Part shown: piece after piece, positions 40,663 to 49,723 of the stretch
How positions within the stretch are numbered: position 1 is the stretch's first letter
Layout of the letters: each line of letters starts with the position of its first letter
From: Microbacterium sp. EYE_78
GTDB lineage: Bacteria > Actinomycetota > Actinomycetes > Actinomycetales > Microbacteriaceae
DNA: 64,000 nucleotides
NCBI RefSeq assembly: GCF_023149035.1
Contig: NZ_JAHXMY010000003.1
Location: 1-64,000 of the forward strand
Direction: 5' to 3'
Made by a program: the position numbers and the translations under genes
Notes under the pieces: model-generated
Database searches by the model: none
Told to the model about the DNA's origin: nothing
What the model saw: the letters and a program-made list of their open reading frames with translations, nothing else

Positions 40663-40718
40663 GATCAGGCCATTCTACGATCCGCGACTGCGCGTGACGC
40701 CCGGCGCACGCACGTGGG

Positions 40719-41597
40719 TCAGCGCAGGAGCGCCCGGATGCGTCCCGCAGAGATCGCACTGAACCCGACGGCGACCGCCGACAGCGCGGCCACCGCGACC
40801 CAGGCCGGCACCACCGCCGACCCGACGGCGATGTCGATGCCGTAGAAGTCCGACAGATCGGTCGCCGCGTCCGCGTCTCCCCCGGTGACGGCGACGAGGG
40901 TCTCCTCGGTGAACGGTCGCCGCAGCAGCATCGCGCCCTGCGCGAAGGGCAGCGCGTTGATGAACGAGGCCACGCTCTCGGGGAGCGAGCCCACCGGGAT
41001 GTAGGACCCGGCGACGAACCCGAGGACGGTGCCCACCACGGTCGAGAACGCCGAGTACGACCCCGTGGTCTTCAGGAACGATGCGCCGAAGCTGCCGAGG
41101 GTCGTGAAGGCGACACAGCACAGCAGCATCGCTCCCAGGGCCGCGACGATCTGCGCCGGAGTCAGCCACACAGAGCGGACCAGTCCGAGGTGGACGAGGG
41201 TGAGGGCGAAGATCACGCTCGACATGAGGATCGCCACCGTCACCGATGAGACGAGGTAGCCGAGGACCAGGTGTGTGCGTCGGATCGGCGCCACGAGGAA
41301 GTCCGCGAACCGGCCGGTGGAGCGGTCATCGACGAACACCGACACCGCGCCGATCCCGGACGTCACCGTGGTGAGCAGCACGATGCCCGACAGCATCCAG
41401 CTGTCGACGAACGCCTCGATCTCGGACCGTGTGGCGTGCGGCAGGGTCTGCTCCAGTCCGTCGACCTGCAGTCGGGCGAGGAACAGCGTGTAGAGGAAGA
41501 AGAGGATGAGGCCGCTGAGCAGGGAGAAGAAGACGTTGAGGCGGTCGCGGAAGAAGAGCACGAGATTGCGTCGGACGATCGCCCCGACGACCCTCAC
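40719..41597 (-). CDS. ABC-2 type exporter permease
   Basis: 292 residues, six hydrophobic segments and the ABC-2 layout: N-terminal RRNLVLFFRDR cytoplasmic helix, first helix about 22-42, four in the middle, last at about 262-282. GSYIPVGSLPESVASFINALPFAQG is the conserved loop before the final helices. The start overlaps the ATPase stop. Substrate unknown; drug, lipid or polysaccharide are all possible. Confidence 0.88.
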   Translation of the reverse strand: MRVVGAIVRRNLVLFFRDRLNVFFSLLSGLILFFLYTLFLARLQVDGLEQTLPHATRSEIEAFVDSWMLSGIVLLTTVTSGIGAVSVFVDDRSTGRFADFLVAPIRRTHLVLGYLVSSVTVAILMSSVIFALTLVHLGLVRSVWLTPAQIVAALGAMLLCCVAFTTLGSFGASFLKTTGSYSAFSTVVGTVLGFVAGSYIPVGSLPESVASFINALPFAQGAMLLRRPFTEETLVAVTGGDADAATDLSDFYGIDIAVGSAVVPAWVAVAALSAVAVGFSAISAGRIRALLR

Positions 41598-42514
41598 GCG
41601 ACGTCCTCGGCTGCGCCCCGGTGCCCTGTGAGGGCGAGGAACACGTCGTCCATGCGACCGTGGCGGAACTCGAAGTCCCGCACCGCGTCGCCATGGTCGA
41701 CGAGGATGCGGCGGGCCTGCGCCGCATCGGCGACGGCGATGGAGACGACGCTCCCGTCGCGCTGGATCGCGTCGGCGTCAGTCACGCCTGCCGACAGGAG
41801 TCGTTCGGGTTCGGCGGTCGTGACTGTGAGGATGCTGCGGCTGTGGCGGGCGCGCAACTCCGTCGGCGTGCCCTCTGCGACGATCCTGCCGGCGTCGATG
41901 ATGCTGACGCGATCGGCCTCCTCGGTCTCCTCCATGTAGTGCGTCGTGAGGAAGACCGTCAGCCCCCGCTCCCGGCGGAGCCGGTCGATCGCGGACCAAA
42001 CCGCGACCCTGCTCGCGGGGTCGAGACCGGCCGTGGGCTCATCGAGGAAGAGGATGGACGGTTCGTGCAGGAGCGCCCGCGCGATGTCCGCGCGGCGTCG
42101 CTGTCCGCCGGACAGCCGGCCGTACGGGCGACTCAGGAACTCGTCCAACTCGATGAGCTGTCCGAGCTCGGCGATGCGCTCGGCGAATCGCGTCTTCGAC
42201 ACATGTGAGAGCGTGGCGCGGAGCGCGAGGTTCTCGTGGACGGTCAGCGCGTCGTCGAGCAGGGACCGTTGGAAGACGACGCCGATGGCCGCTCGTACGG
42301 CTTCGGCATCGGTGCGCACGTCGTGACCGGCGACGTGGATGCGTCCGGCATCCGCCGTCAGCAGGGTCGTGAGACACCCGATCGTCGTGGACTTGCCGGC
42401 CCCGTTGGCGCCGAGGAACGCGAACAGCTGACCGTCGGGGACGGACAAGGAGATCCCGTCGACCGCACGGACCGCCCGGTAGGACTTCTCGAGACCTTCG
42501 ACCTCGATCGCCAT
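41594..42514 (-). CDS. ABC-2 type exporter ATP-binding protein
   Basis: 306-residue DrrA/NodI-like ATPase: Walker A GANGAGKST (about 34-42), Q-loop VFQRSLLDD, signature LSGGQRRR, Walker B ILFLDEPTAGLD and switch THYMEE, then a C-terminal regulatory region of about 90 residues. GGAGG Shine-Dalgarno 7 nt upstream. An inverted repeat lies 18 nt before the start. Separated from recX by 66 bases, so it may have its own promoter. Confidence 0.92.
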   Translation of the reverse strand: MAIEVEGLEKSYRAVRAVDGISLSVPDGQLFAFLGANGAGKSTTIGCLTTLLTADAGRIHVAGHDVRTDAEAVRAAIGVVFQRSLLDDALTVHENLALRATLSHVSKTRFAERIAELGQLIELDEFLSRPYGRLSGGQRRRADIARALLHEPSILFLDEPTAGLDPASRVAVWSAIDRLRRERGLTVFLTTHYMEETEEADRVSIIDAGRIVAEGTPTELRARHSRSILTVTTAEPERLLSAGVTDADAIQRDGSVVSIAVADAAQARRILVDHGDAVRDFEFRHGRMDDVFLALTGHRGAAEDVA

Positions 42515-42531
42515 CGCACGTCCTCCGATCG

Positions 42532-42548
42532 ACGTGCGGCGCGCACGT
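42532..42548. promoter_or_regulatory. inverted repeat upstream of the ABC exporter
   Basis: ACGTGC-ggcgc-GCACGT, 6-bp perfect arms with a 5-base spacer, located between recX and the ATPase gene. It could be an operator or a small hairpin; no regulator gene is adjacent. Confidence 0.35.
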
Positions 42549-42580
42549 GAGCCGAGTCTGTCAGAGCCCGGCCAGCGGTG

Positions 42581-43315
42581 TCACGGTTCGAAGCGCACGC
42601 CGTGCCGCGGCGGAGCGCTTCGCTCGTCGAGTGCCTGCCGCGCCGCCGACAGTGCCACGGCGCCGTATCCGCGGCGCGCCAGTTGACCCGCCAATCGTCG
42701 CAGTGCGGCGTCGCGCTCCACTCCGTCGAATCCCGCCGCTTTGGACCGGGCGAACTCCAGGGCCCGCTCCGCTTCGTCATCGGGCAGCGCCTCGAGAGCC
42801 TCATCGATCACCTCGCGCGGGATGCTCCGCTGGGACAGGGTCTGCGCGATCGCCTGACGCCCCTGCGCCTTGCGTGAGGTCGCCTTGTCGATGAGTTGCT
42901 CCGCCAACGCGAGGTCGTCGAGGTACCCGAGCGAGACGAAGCGCTCGACGATCTCTTCGCGCTCCGCGTCGTCGAGGTCGTGATCGCGGAGCGCAGCGCG
43001 CGCTTCGCGCAACGACAGCGACCGTGTCCGGAGCTTGCGCAGCAGCATCCGCTCGGCGTCGTCGGCCGCGCGCACGTCAGCACAAGGCGACTCGTCCACC
43101 ACACGGAACGTCGGGCCGCCCGGAGTGGACGGGTGCGCGGCACGGGCTGACCGGGCACCGCCGCGGTCATCGATCCAGGTCGCGTGCCATGGGCTCCCGG
43201 AGTCCTCCTGCACGACATCGCCCGCGTCCGCGGCTGGAGACGAGGGCGCCGCTCCCCCGAAGAGGGGGATCACGGGGGCGAGCGAGTCCCGCTCGCCCCC
43301 GCCATCCGTCGACAT
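42581..43315 (-). CDS. recX: RecX regulatory protein
   Basis: 244 residues. The N-terminal 80 residues are a lineage-specific polar extension; the RecX core starts at about 83 with AERMLLRKLRTRSLSLREAR and contains the repeated three-helix units (LVSLGYLDDLALAEQLI-like FVSLGYLDDLALAEQLIDKATSRKAQGRQAIAQTL). RecX modulates RecA filaments. Only 2 bases separate its start from the recA stop, so the pair is co-transcribed and co-induced. Confidence 0.93.
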   Translation of the reverse strand: MSTDGGGERDSLAPVIPLFGGAAPSSPAADAGDVVQEDSGSPWHATWIDDRGGARSARAAHPSTPGGPTFRVVDESPCADVRAADDAERMLLRKLRTRSLSLREARAALRDHDLDDAEREEIVERFVSLGYLDDLALAEQLIDKATSRKAQGRQAIAQTLSQRSIPREVIDEALEALPDDEAERALEFARSKAAGFDGVERDAALRRLAGQLARRGYGAVALSAARQALDERSAPPRHGVRFEP

Positions 43316-43317
43316 GA

Positions 43318-44373
<1,056 letters not shown>

Positions 44374-44566
44374 GTCGTGCTCCTTCGTGCTCGCGGTTCC
44401 GTCGCCCGTAGGCTGTCGCGCTCGTCACCGACGGATTGGATGCTGCGACAGGGCGTGGGTGTCATCTGACCTCGGCAACGCTACGGAGGGCCTCCGACAT
44501 CGTCTTGTGGAGGACCGCCGCGGTGGACGACGTCCGTCCGACCCCCGGTGTGAAGGAGCTTACGCT

Positions 44567-44590
44567 CGCATCGAACAGATCTTCGATGCG
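44567..44590. promoter_or_regulatory. LexA (SOS) box upstream of recA, within a 24-base palindrome
   Basis: CGCATCGAA-cagatc-TTCGATGCG: 9-bp perfect arms whose inner part (TCGAACAGATCTTCGA, 44571-44586) is a full TCGAA-N6-TTCGA LexA box. A TAAGCT hexamer (+ 44557-44562, minus strand) just downstream may be the recA -10. The box is 194 bases from the recA start, implying a long recA leader. Confidence 0.85.
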
Positions 44591-44606
44591 ACACGCCGAC
44601 CCGTCG

Positions 44607-44828
44607 TCACCGCCGGGGGTCGAGACGACCCGCGCCGTGACGTCGGGAGACCGGGACATCCGTCTCCGCGCAGAGCGCGAGCCAGACCTCTCGCGGCGCC
44701 ACACCGGCTGCCAGCGCCTCGCGCGCCGTGCGGCCGCCGACCGCCGTCAGGACGAGGTCCGCGACGAGGGCGGACCCGCCGGCCCCGAATTCATCGTCGA
44801 CGGCGCGTTCGAACTCGCTGTGTCGCAT
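44607..44828 (-). CDS. DUF3046 domain-containing protein
   Basis: 73 residues: MRHSEFERAVDDEFG, VLTAVGGRTAREALAAGVAPREVWLALCAETDVP and SRRHGAGR. This is the DUF3046 family, conserved between clgR and recA in actinobacteria, function unknown. It begins 7 bases after the clgR stop. The recA LexA box is just after its stop codon. Confidence 0.9.
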   Translation of the reverse strand: MRHSEFERAVDDEFGAGGSALVADLVLTAVGGRTAREALAAGVAPREVWLALCAETDVPVSRRHGAGRLDPRR

Positions 44829-44835
44829 CGAGCGA

Positions 44836-45150
44836 TCAGCGCAGCGACAGCTCGGGTGCCGCGTCGCCCAGCGACGCGAGGTCGTCCGGCACGACGTCCG
44901 TGATGGGGTGGAGGCCTTCGAGAACCGAGATGCGCTCACCGACCTCGCGCATGATCGCCGAGATCGGCACGTCGAGGGCCTCGGCGACGGCAGCGAGGAT
45001 CTCGCTCGACGCCTCCTTCTGCCCGCGCTCGACCTCGGAGAGGTACCCGAGCGCGACACTCGCCTTGCCGGAGACCTGACGGAGCGTGTGCCCCTTCTGC
45101 AGGCGGAAATCGCGAAGGACATCACCGATCTCTTGACGAACCAGGATCAT
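44836..45150 (-). CDS. clgR: XRE-family regulator, ClgR-like
   Basis: 104 residues. A Cro/CI-type helix-turn-helix occupies about 8-64 (RLQKGHTLRQVSGKASVALGYLSEVERGQKEASSEILAAVAEALD), followed by a short acidic tail. Position next to cinA/pgsA and recA and the sequence match ClgR, which activates clp protease and other proteostasis genes in Streptomyces and Corynebacterium. AAGGAGG Shine-Dalgarno. An inverted repeat at its promoter could mediate autoregulation. Confidence 0.87.
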   Translation of the reverse strand: MILVRQEIGDVLRDFRLQKGHTLRQVSGKASVALGYLSEVERGQKEASSEILAAVAEALDVPISAIMREVGERISVLEGLHPITDVVPDDLASLGDAAPELSLR

Positions 45151-45202
45151 GCGTGGGCCCTCCTTCTGCTGCGATCCACCGGGCCTTCGGGGGAACCACG
45201 GT

Positions 45203-45225
45203 ACAGCACGTTCGCTGTCACACTA
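45203..45225 (-). promoter_or_regulatory. clgR promoter with inverted repeat
   Basis: TAGTGT (+ 45220-45225) is a likely -10. Immediately downstream, over the expected start point, is ACAGC-N6-GCTGT (45203-45218), a candidate operator. No -35 of quality is seen. Confidence 0.5.
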
Positions 45226-45297
45226 GACCCCGAGCGCTGGGGAATGGGTGGGAATCACCGAGACGTAACCGCGCCGAAACCGACCGTATTCCCGCGC

Positions 45298-45837
45298 TCA
45301 CAACGCGTCGATCGCGAGTGCGATCGCGTGCGCTGCGGCCGCCGTCCTGATGGCGTCCCGGTCACCGTCGAGCAGGAGCGATTCCACCCGCGATCCGAGC
45401 GGCGTCGAGACCGCGACGTGCACGGTTCCCACTGGTTGCCCGTCGGCGGAGACCGGACCCGCGATGCCCGTGGTGGAGATCCCGACATCGGCGGGGTCGT
45501 CGTCGCCGACCGCGCGTCGGACGCCGTCCGCCATCTGACGCGCCACGCGCGGGTGGACTGGCCCGTGGGCCGCGAGCAGCGTGTCGTCGACCCCCAGCAG
45601 GCGCGACTTCACGGCGGTCGCATAGGCGACGACCGCGCCCCGGAAGACCGCCGATGCCCCGGGGACGGAGACGATGGATGCCGCGACGAGCCCCCCGGTG
45701 AGCGACTCGGCCACGCCGAGCGTCCACCCCAATTCCTTCAGCCGCTCGACCAGACGTTCGGGCTCGGACCTCGGCCCCGCGGAGACCGCCGTCTCCTCGA
45801 GTTCTTCGGGGAGCTCCGACGGCGCCCGGCGCGTCAT
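45298..45837 (-). CDS. CinA C-terminal-domain protein (nicotinamide-nucleotide amidohydrolase, PncC-type)
   Basis: 179 residues, only the C-terminal CinA domain: LGWTLGVAESLTGGLVAASIVSVPGAS, VVAYATAVKSRLLGV and VGISTTGIAGPVSADGQPVGTVHVAV. This domain deamidates NMN in other bacteria. A polar 30-residue N-terminus precedes it. Its ATG overlaps the pgsA stop (ATGA). Downstream of pgsA, upstream of clgR as in many actinobacteria. Confidence 0.9.
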   Translation of the reverse strand: MTRRAPSELPEELEETAVSAGPRSEPERLVERLKELGWTLGVAESLTGGLVAASIVSVPGASAVFRGAVVAYATAVKSRLLGVDDTLLAAHGPVHPRVARQMADGVRRAVGDDDPADVGISTTGIAGPVSADGQPVGTVHVAVSTPLGSRVESLLLDGDRDAIRTAAAAHAIALAIDAL

Positions 45838-46400
45838 GCGCGCCTCGACGCGCGGGAGCAGAGGGCGGTCACGACGTAGTCGATGCCGCTGGCGACCGTC
45901 AGGAGGACCGCGATCGTCATGGCGACGGCGTTGACGACGTGGATCCACTCCCCCACGACGGTCCACAGCGGGAGGAGTGCGAGCGAGAGCGCGACCGCCT
46001 GCGCCACCGTCTTCAGCTTGCCCATCCACGCGGCGGCGACGACGTGGTCGGTCGCCACCACGAGCCGATGTACGGTGATGCCGAGCTCACGGACGAGGAC
46101 GAGCACCGTGATCCACCAGTCCAGCTCGCCGAGGACGGACAAGCAGACGAACGCGGCCCCGGTGAGGACCTTGTCGGCGATGGGGTCCAGCAGCTTGCCC
46201 AGGTCCGACACGATGTCATGTCGTCGTGCAAGGTAGCCGTCGATGCCGTCCGTGGCGATCGCGACGATGAACAGGACGGCGGCCCACCACCGGAGTGCGC
46301 CGTCCTGACCGCCGTCGGCCAGCAGCATCCACACGAACACCGGGGCGCACAGGATGCGCACGATCGTGATGGCGTTGGGGAGTTGCCGAGGGATCGTCAC
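45834..46400 (-). CDS. pgsA: CDP-diacylglycerol-glycerol-3-phosphate 3-phosphatidyltransferase
   Basis: 188-residue membrane enzyme making phosphatidylglycerophosphate. The CDP-alcohol phosphotransferase motif D-G-x2-A-R-x8-G-x3-D-x3-D is intact as DGYLARRHDIVSDLGKLLDPIAD (about 52-74), with 5-6 membrane helices around it. Lies 18 bases after ftsK. Confidence 0.93.
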   Translation of the reverse strand: MTIPRQLPNAITIVRILCAPVFVWMLLADGGQDGALRWWAAVLFIVAIATDGIDGYLARRHDIVSDLGKLLDPIADKVLTGAAFVCLSVLGELDWWITVLVLVRELGITVHRLVVATDHVVAAAWMGKLKTVAQAVALSLALLPLWTVVGEWIHVVNAVAMTIAVLLTVASGIDYVVTALCSRASRRA

Positions 46401-46418
46401 GGGACGAGCCTAACGACG

Positions 46419-49121
46419 TCAGTCGCGGCCGGTGAGACCCCAGGCATCCTCATCGCCCTCGGACTCGACCACCTCGTACCCCTCGAACTGCTGCGTGACC
46501 GCATCGGGACCATAGGGATCCGCCTGCGGAACGGGGGGCGCGGCGGCGGGCGGCGGGGCGTCCTCCGGCGGCTCCTCGCCGCGGAGTCGGGCGAGGACGA
46601 CGGGCAGCTCGTCGGGCGTGACGAGGACGTCACGCGCCTTCGACCCCTCCGAGGGTCCGACGATCTCACGCGCCTCGAGCAGATCCATGAGCCTGCCGGC
46701 CTTGGCGAACCCGACGCGGAGCTTGCGCTGCAGCATCGAGGTCGAGCCGAACTGCGTCGTGATGATCTGCTCGGCGGCGGCGAGCAGCAGCTCGAGGTCA
46801 TCACCGATGTCGGCGTCGATCTCCTTCTTCTCGACGATCGCCTCGACGTCCTTGCGGTACTCGGGGCGCGCCTGGTTCTTGACGTGCGAGACGACCTTCT
46901 CGATCTCCTTCTCGGCGACCCACGCGCCCTGGACGCGCACGGCCTTCGAGGCGCCCATCGGCAGGAACAGGCCGTCGCCCTGACCGATGAGACGGTCGGC
47001 CCCGGGCTGGTCGAGGATGACGCGCGAGTCGGTGACGCTCGTGACCGCGAACGCGAGCCGCGACGGCACGTTCGCCTTGATGAGGCCGGTGACGACGTCG
47101 ACCGAGGGCCGCTGGGTGGCGAGCACGAGGTGGATGCCGGAGGCGCGCGCGAGCTGCGTGATGCGCACGATCGAGTCCTCGACGTCGCGCGGCGCGACCA
47201 TCATGAGGTCCGCGAGCTCGTCGACGACGACGAGGAGGTACGGGTAGGGCTTGAGGATCCGCTCGCTGCCCGCAGGCAGCTGGATCTCACCCGCGACGAC
47301 CGCCTTGTTGAAGTCGTCGATGTGGCGGAAGCCGAACGACGCGAGGTCGTCGTACCGCATGTCCATCTCCTTCACGACCCACTGCAGCGCCTCGGCCGCC
47401 TTCTTCGGGTTCGTGATGATGGGCGTGATGAGGTGCGGCACGCCCGCGTAGGACGTGAGCTCGACGCGCTTCGGGTCGATCAGCACCATGCGGACGTCCG
47501 ACGGCTTCGCGCGCATCAGGAGGCTCGTGATCATGGAGTTCACGAAGCTCGACTTGCCCGAGCCGGTCGAGCCGGCCACCAGGAGGTGAGGCATCTTCGC
47601 GAGGTTCGCGACGACGTATCCGCCGCCGACGTCCTTCCCGATGCCGATCGTCATGGGATGCGTCGCCTGCTGCGCATTCGGGGAACGCAGGACGTCGCCG
47701 AGGGTCACGATCTCACGATCGGTGTTCGGGATCTCGACGCCGATGGCGCTCTTGCCCGGAATCGGCGCGAGGATGCGGACCTCGTTCGAGGCGACGGCGT
47801 AGGCGATGTTGTTCGTGAGCGCCGTGATCCGCTCGACCTTCACGCCGTGGCCGACGGAGATCTCGTACTGGGTCACTGTCGGGCCGCGCGAGAACCCGGT
47901 CACCTTGGCGTCGACGGAGAACTGCTCGAAGACACCGGTGATCGCCCGGACCATGGCGTCGTTCGCCTCGGACCGCGCCTTGTGCGGCGTTCCCGCCGCG
48001 AGCGCATCAGAGGAGGGCAGGCGGTAGTCGGCGGCATCCGGATCGACGGAGTCGAGGTTCGCGGCGACGAAGTCGGGCAGCGGCGGGACGGGCGGCGCCT
48101 CGGGCGCGGCGCCGGGCTTGCGTCCCGGCTTGCGCGGTGCGGGTTCGATGATCTCGGTCACTGCGTCGGGCATGACCTCGGGGGTGGGCGTCGTGACCGG
48201 GTTGTCGAAGCTCCCGTCACCGCTGGCCTCGAGGAGGGCGGTGAGATCGTCGGCGCCGAGTCCCCCGTCGGCGTCCTCTTCACGCCCGGACTTGTTGCGT
48301 CGCCACCACGGCAGGGCGTCGCCCTCGTCCTCGGGTGCGTCGAAGGCGACGGTCGGTCCCGTCTCGCCCTTCGGCTCGCGCTCGGCGCGCTCGACCCGCT
48401 CGGCGCCGAACATCCAGGCGTACAGGTCGCCGAGACGCTGCACGATGCGGTTGGGCGGGGTCTTCGTGAGGATGAGGACGCTCAGCAGGGCGAGGAGGCC
48501 CAGGACGATCCCGGCGCCGACCTCCGTGAGGACGGTGAGGGGCTCGCCGATCGCCCAGCCGAAGAGTCCTCCCGCCGCACTGAGCGCGGGCAGACCCTCG
48601 CTCGGCTGCGGCCGCGTGCCGACGACGTGGCAGAACCCGGCGACGGCGAGGACGAACAGGCCCGCGCCGATCCCGATGCGGCCGTTGTCGTGCACGGACG
48701 GCGGATGCCGGAACAGCCACCCGGCGAGGATCAGGAGGATGACGGGGAACACGAACGCCTCGCGCCCGATGAGGGCGCCCACGCTGTAGGCGCTGATGTT
48801 CACACCGACCTGGGTGCCGATCAGGAACCATTCGACGACCGCACCGGCGATCGCCATGAGGACGAGCAGGAACGGGAACCCGTCCCGCCGCTGCTCCTTC
48901 TCCAGCGTCTCCGACCCAAAGGCGCGGAACATCCCACCCGCGACGTGCGCGAGTCCGAGCCACGCTCGAACGAGGACCGGAGGCTTGTCCGCGTCATCGA
49001 CGTACCGCTGCGGGGCGGGTTCGGCCTTCCGCCGTGGGGCCGGCTCGGTCTTCTTGGCGCGCGACGAGGAGCCCGACGCGGACGCGCGGGACTTGCTGGT
49101 CGGACTGCTGCTCCTGGCCAT
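46419..49121 (-). CDS. ftsK: DNA translocase FtsK
   Basis: 900 residues. N-terminal cytoplasmic basic stretch, four membrane helices (about 75-215), a Pro/Glu/Asp-rich linker, then the motor: Walker [11 protein letters not shown] (about 550), Walker [12 protein letters not shown], and a C-terminal gamma winged-helix domain that reads polar DNA sequences. Shorter linker than E. coli FtsK, as usual in actinobacteria. The start [10 protein letters not shown] follows TACCGT by 7 nt. Confidence 0.96.
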   Translation of the reverse strand: MARSSSPTSKSRASASGSSSRAKKTEPAPRRKAEPAPQRYVDDADKPPVLVRAWLGLAHVAGGMFRAFGSETLEKEQRRDGFPFLLVLMAIAGAVVEWFLIGTQVGVNISAYSVGALIGREAFVFPVILLILAGWLFRHPPSVHDNGRIGIGAGLFVLAVAGFCHVVGTRPQPSEGLPALSAAGGLFGWAIGEPLTVLTEVGAGIVLGLLALLSVLILTKTPPNRIVQRLGDLYAWMFGAERVERAEREPKGETGPTVAFDAPEDEGDALPWWRRNKSGREEDADGGLGADDLTALLEASGDGSFDNPVTTPTPEVMPDAVTEIIEPAPRKPGRKPGAAPEAPPVPPLPDFVAANLDSVDPDAADYRLPSSDALAAGTPHKARSEANDAMVRAITGVFEQFSVDAKVTGFSRGPTVTQYEISVGHGVKVERITALTNNIAYAVASNEVRILAPIPGKSAIGVEIPNTDREIVTLGDVLRSPNAQQATHPMTIGIGKDVGGGYVVANLAKMPHLLVAGSTGSGKSSFVNSMITSLLMRAKPSDVRMVLIDPKRVELTSYAGVPHLITPIITNPKKAAEALQWVVKEMDMRYDDLASFGFRHIDDFNKAVVAGEIQLPAGSERILKPYPYLLVVVDELADLMMVAPRDVEDSIVRITQLARASGIHLVLATQRPSVDVVTGLIKANVPSRLAFAVTSVTDSRVILDQPGADRLIGQGDGLFLPMGASKAVRVQGAWVAEKEIEKVVSHVKNQARPEYRKDVEAIVEKKEIDADIGDDLELLLAAAEQIITTQFGSTSMLQRKLRVGFAKAGRLMDLLEAREIVGPSEGSKARDVLVTPDELPVVLARLRGEEPPEDAPPPAAAPPVPQADPYGPDAVTQQFEGYEVVESEGDEDAWGLTGRD

Positions 49122-49128
49122 ACCTTCC

Positions 49129-49134
49129 ACGGTA
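49129..49134 (-). promoter_or_regulatory. -10 box of ftsK
   Basis: TACCGT, 7 nt (GGAAGGT), ATG. GGAAGG could instead be a very close Shine-Dalgarno. Confidence 0.45.
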
Positions 49135-49193
49135 AGCCGGGCGGCCGACACTTCCGCGGATAGACGCGGCGGCGCCCGGCATCCGAGCCGCGG

Positions 49194-49685
49194 TCAGGCC
49201 AGCCGTTTCACCATCGTGTCGCGACCGAAGCCGCTCTGCGTGACCGCGAAGCCCTCGGTCCGGTACAGGACCTGCGCGTAGTTGCCGCGCTCCACCGAGA
49301 GGCAGATCCGCGCTCGTCCCTCTCGACGGGCCGCATCGCACAGGCTCTGCAGCAGGGCCCTGCCCACCCCGTGTGCGCGCCAGAGCGGTTTGACGCCGAT
49401 GATCAGCTCTGGGACGCCTGTGCCGACGTAACCGAACCCGGGGTCGGTGCGCGGCAGCATCCTGTACCAGGCCGCGCCGATCGGGTCGCCGGCCGCGACC
49501 GCGATGACACCGACGTCGCCCGGGCGCTGCCAGCCCGACAGGTAGCGGCTGTGCTCGGGACTGGTCAGGATCTCGTGCCGCGGGCGCGCGGCACCCGGAC
49601 GCCAGTTCGCGGCCTCGACGACCATGTCGCCGAGGAACACGCCATCGGCCTGCAGGGCAGGACGAAGCGACCACGACTCGGGCAT
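49194..49685 (-). CDS. GNAT-family N-acetyltransferase
   Basis: 163 residues, GCN5-type fold. LVIGVKPLWRAHGVGRALLQSLCDAA is the acetyl-CoA pyrophosphate-binding motif A (V-x-x-x-x-R-x-x-G-x-G/A). Substrate unknown. TACGAT 6 nt before the ATG. Monocistronic between rnj and ftsK. Confidence 0.88.
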   Translation of the reverse strand: MPESWSLRPALQADGVFLGDMVVEAANWRPGAARPRHEILTSPEHSRYLSGWQRPGDVGVIAVAAGDPIGAAWYRMLPRTDPGFGYVGTGVPELIIGVKPLWRAHGVGRALLQSLCDAARREGRARICLSVERGNYAQVLYRTEGFAVTQSGFGRDTMVKRLA

Positions 49686-49691
49686 GGCCGA

Positions 49692-49697
49692 ATCGTA
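49692..49697 (-). promoter_or_regulatory. -10 box of the GNAT gene
   Basis: TACGAT, 6 nt (TCGGCC), ATG; leaderless pattern. Confidence 0.5.
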
Positions 49698-49723
49698 GCG
49701 CCCGCGTCACGCTCCGACGGAGT

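Noticed and set aside
45939-49163. Plus-strand open frame of about 1070 codons opposite ftsK
   Set aside because: Arg/Asp/His-rich low-complexity translation, exact antisense of a fully recognisable FtsK; a GC-bias shadow.
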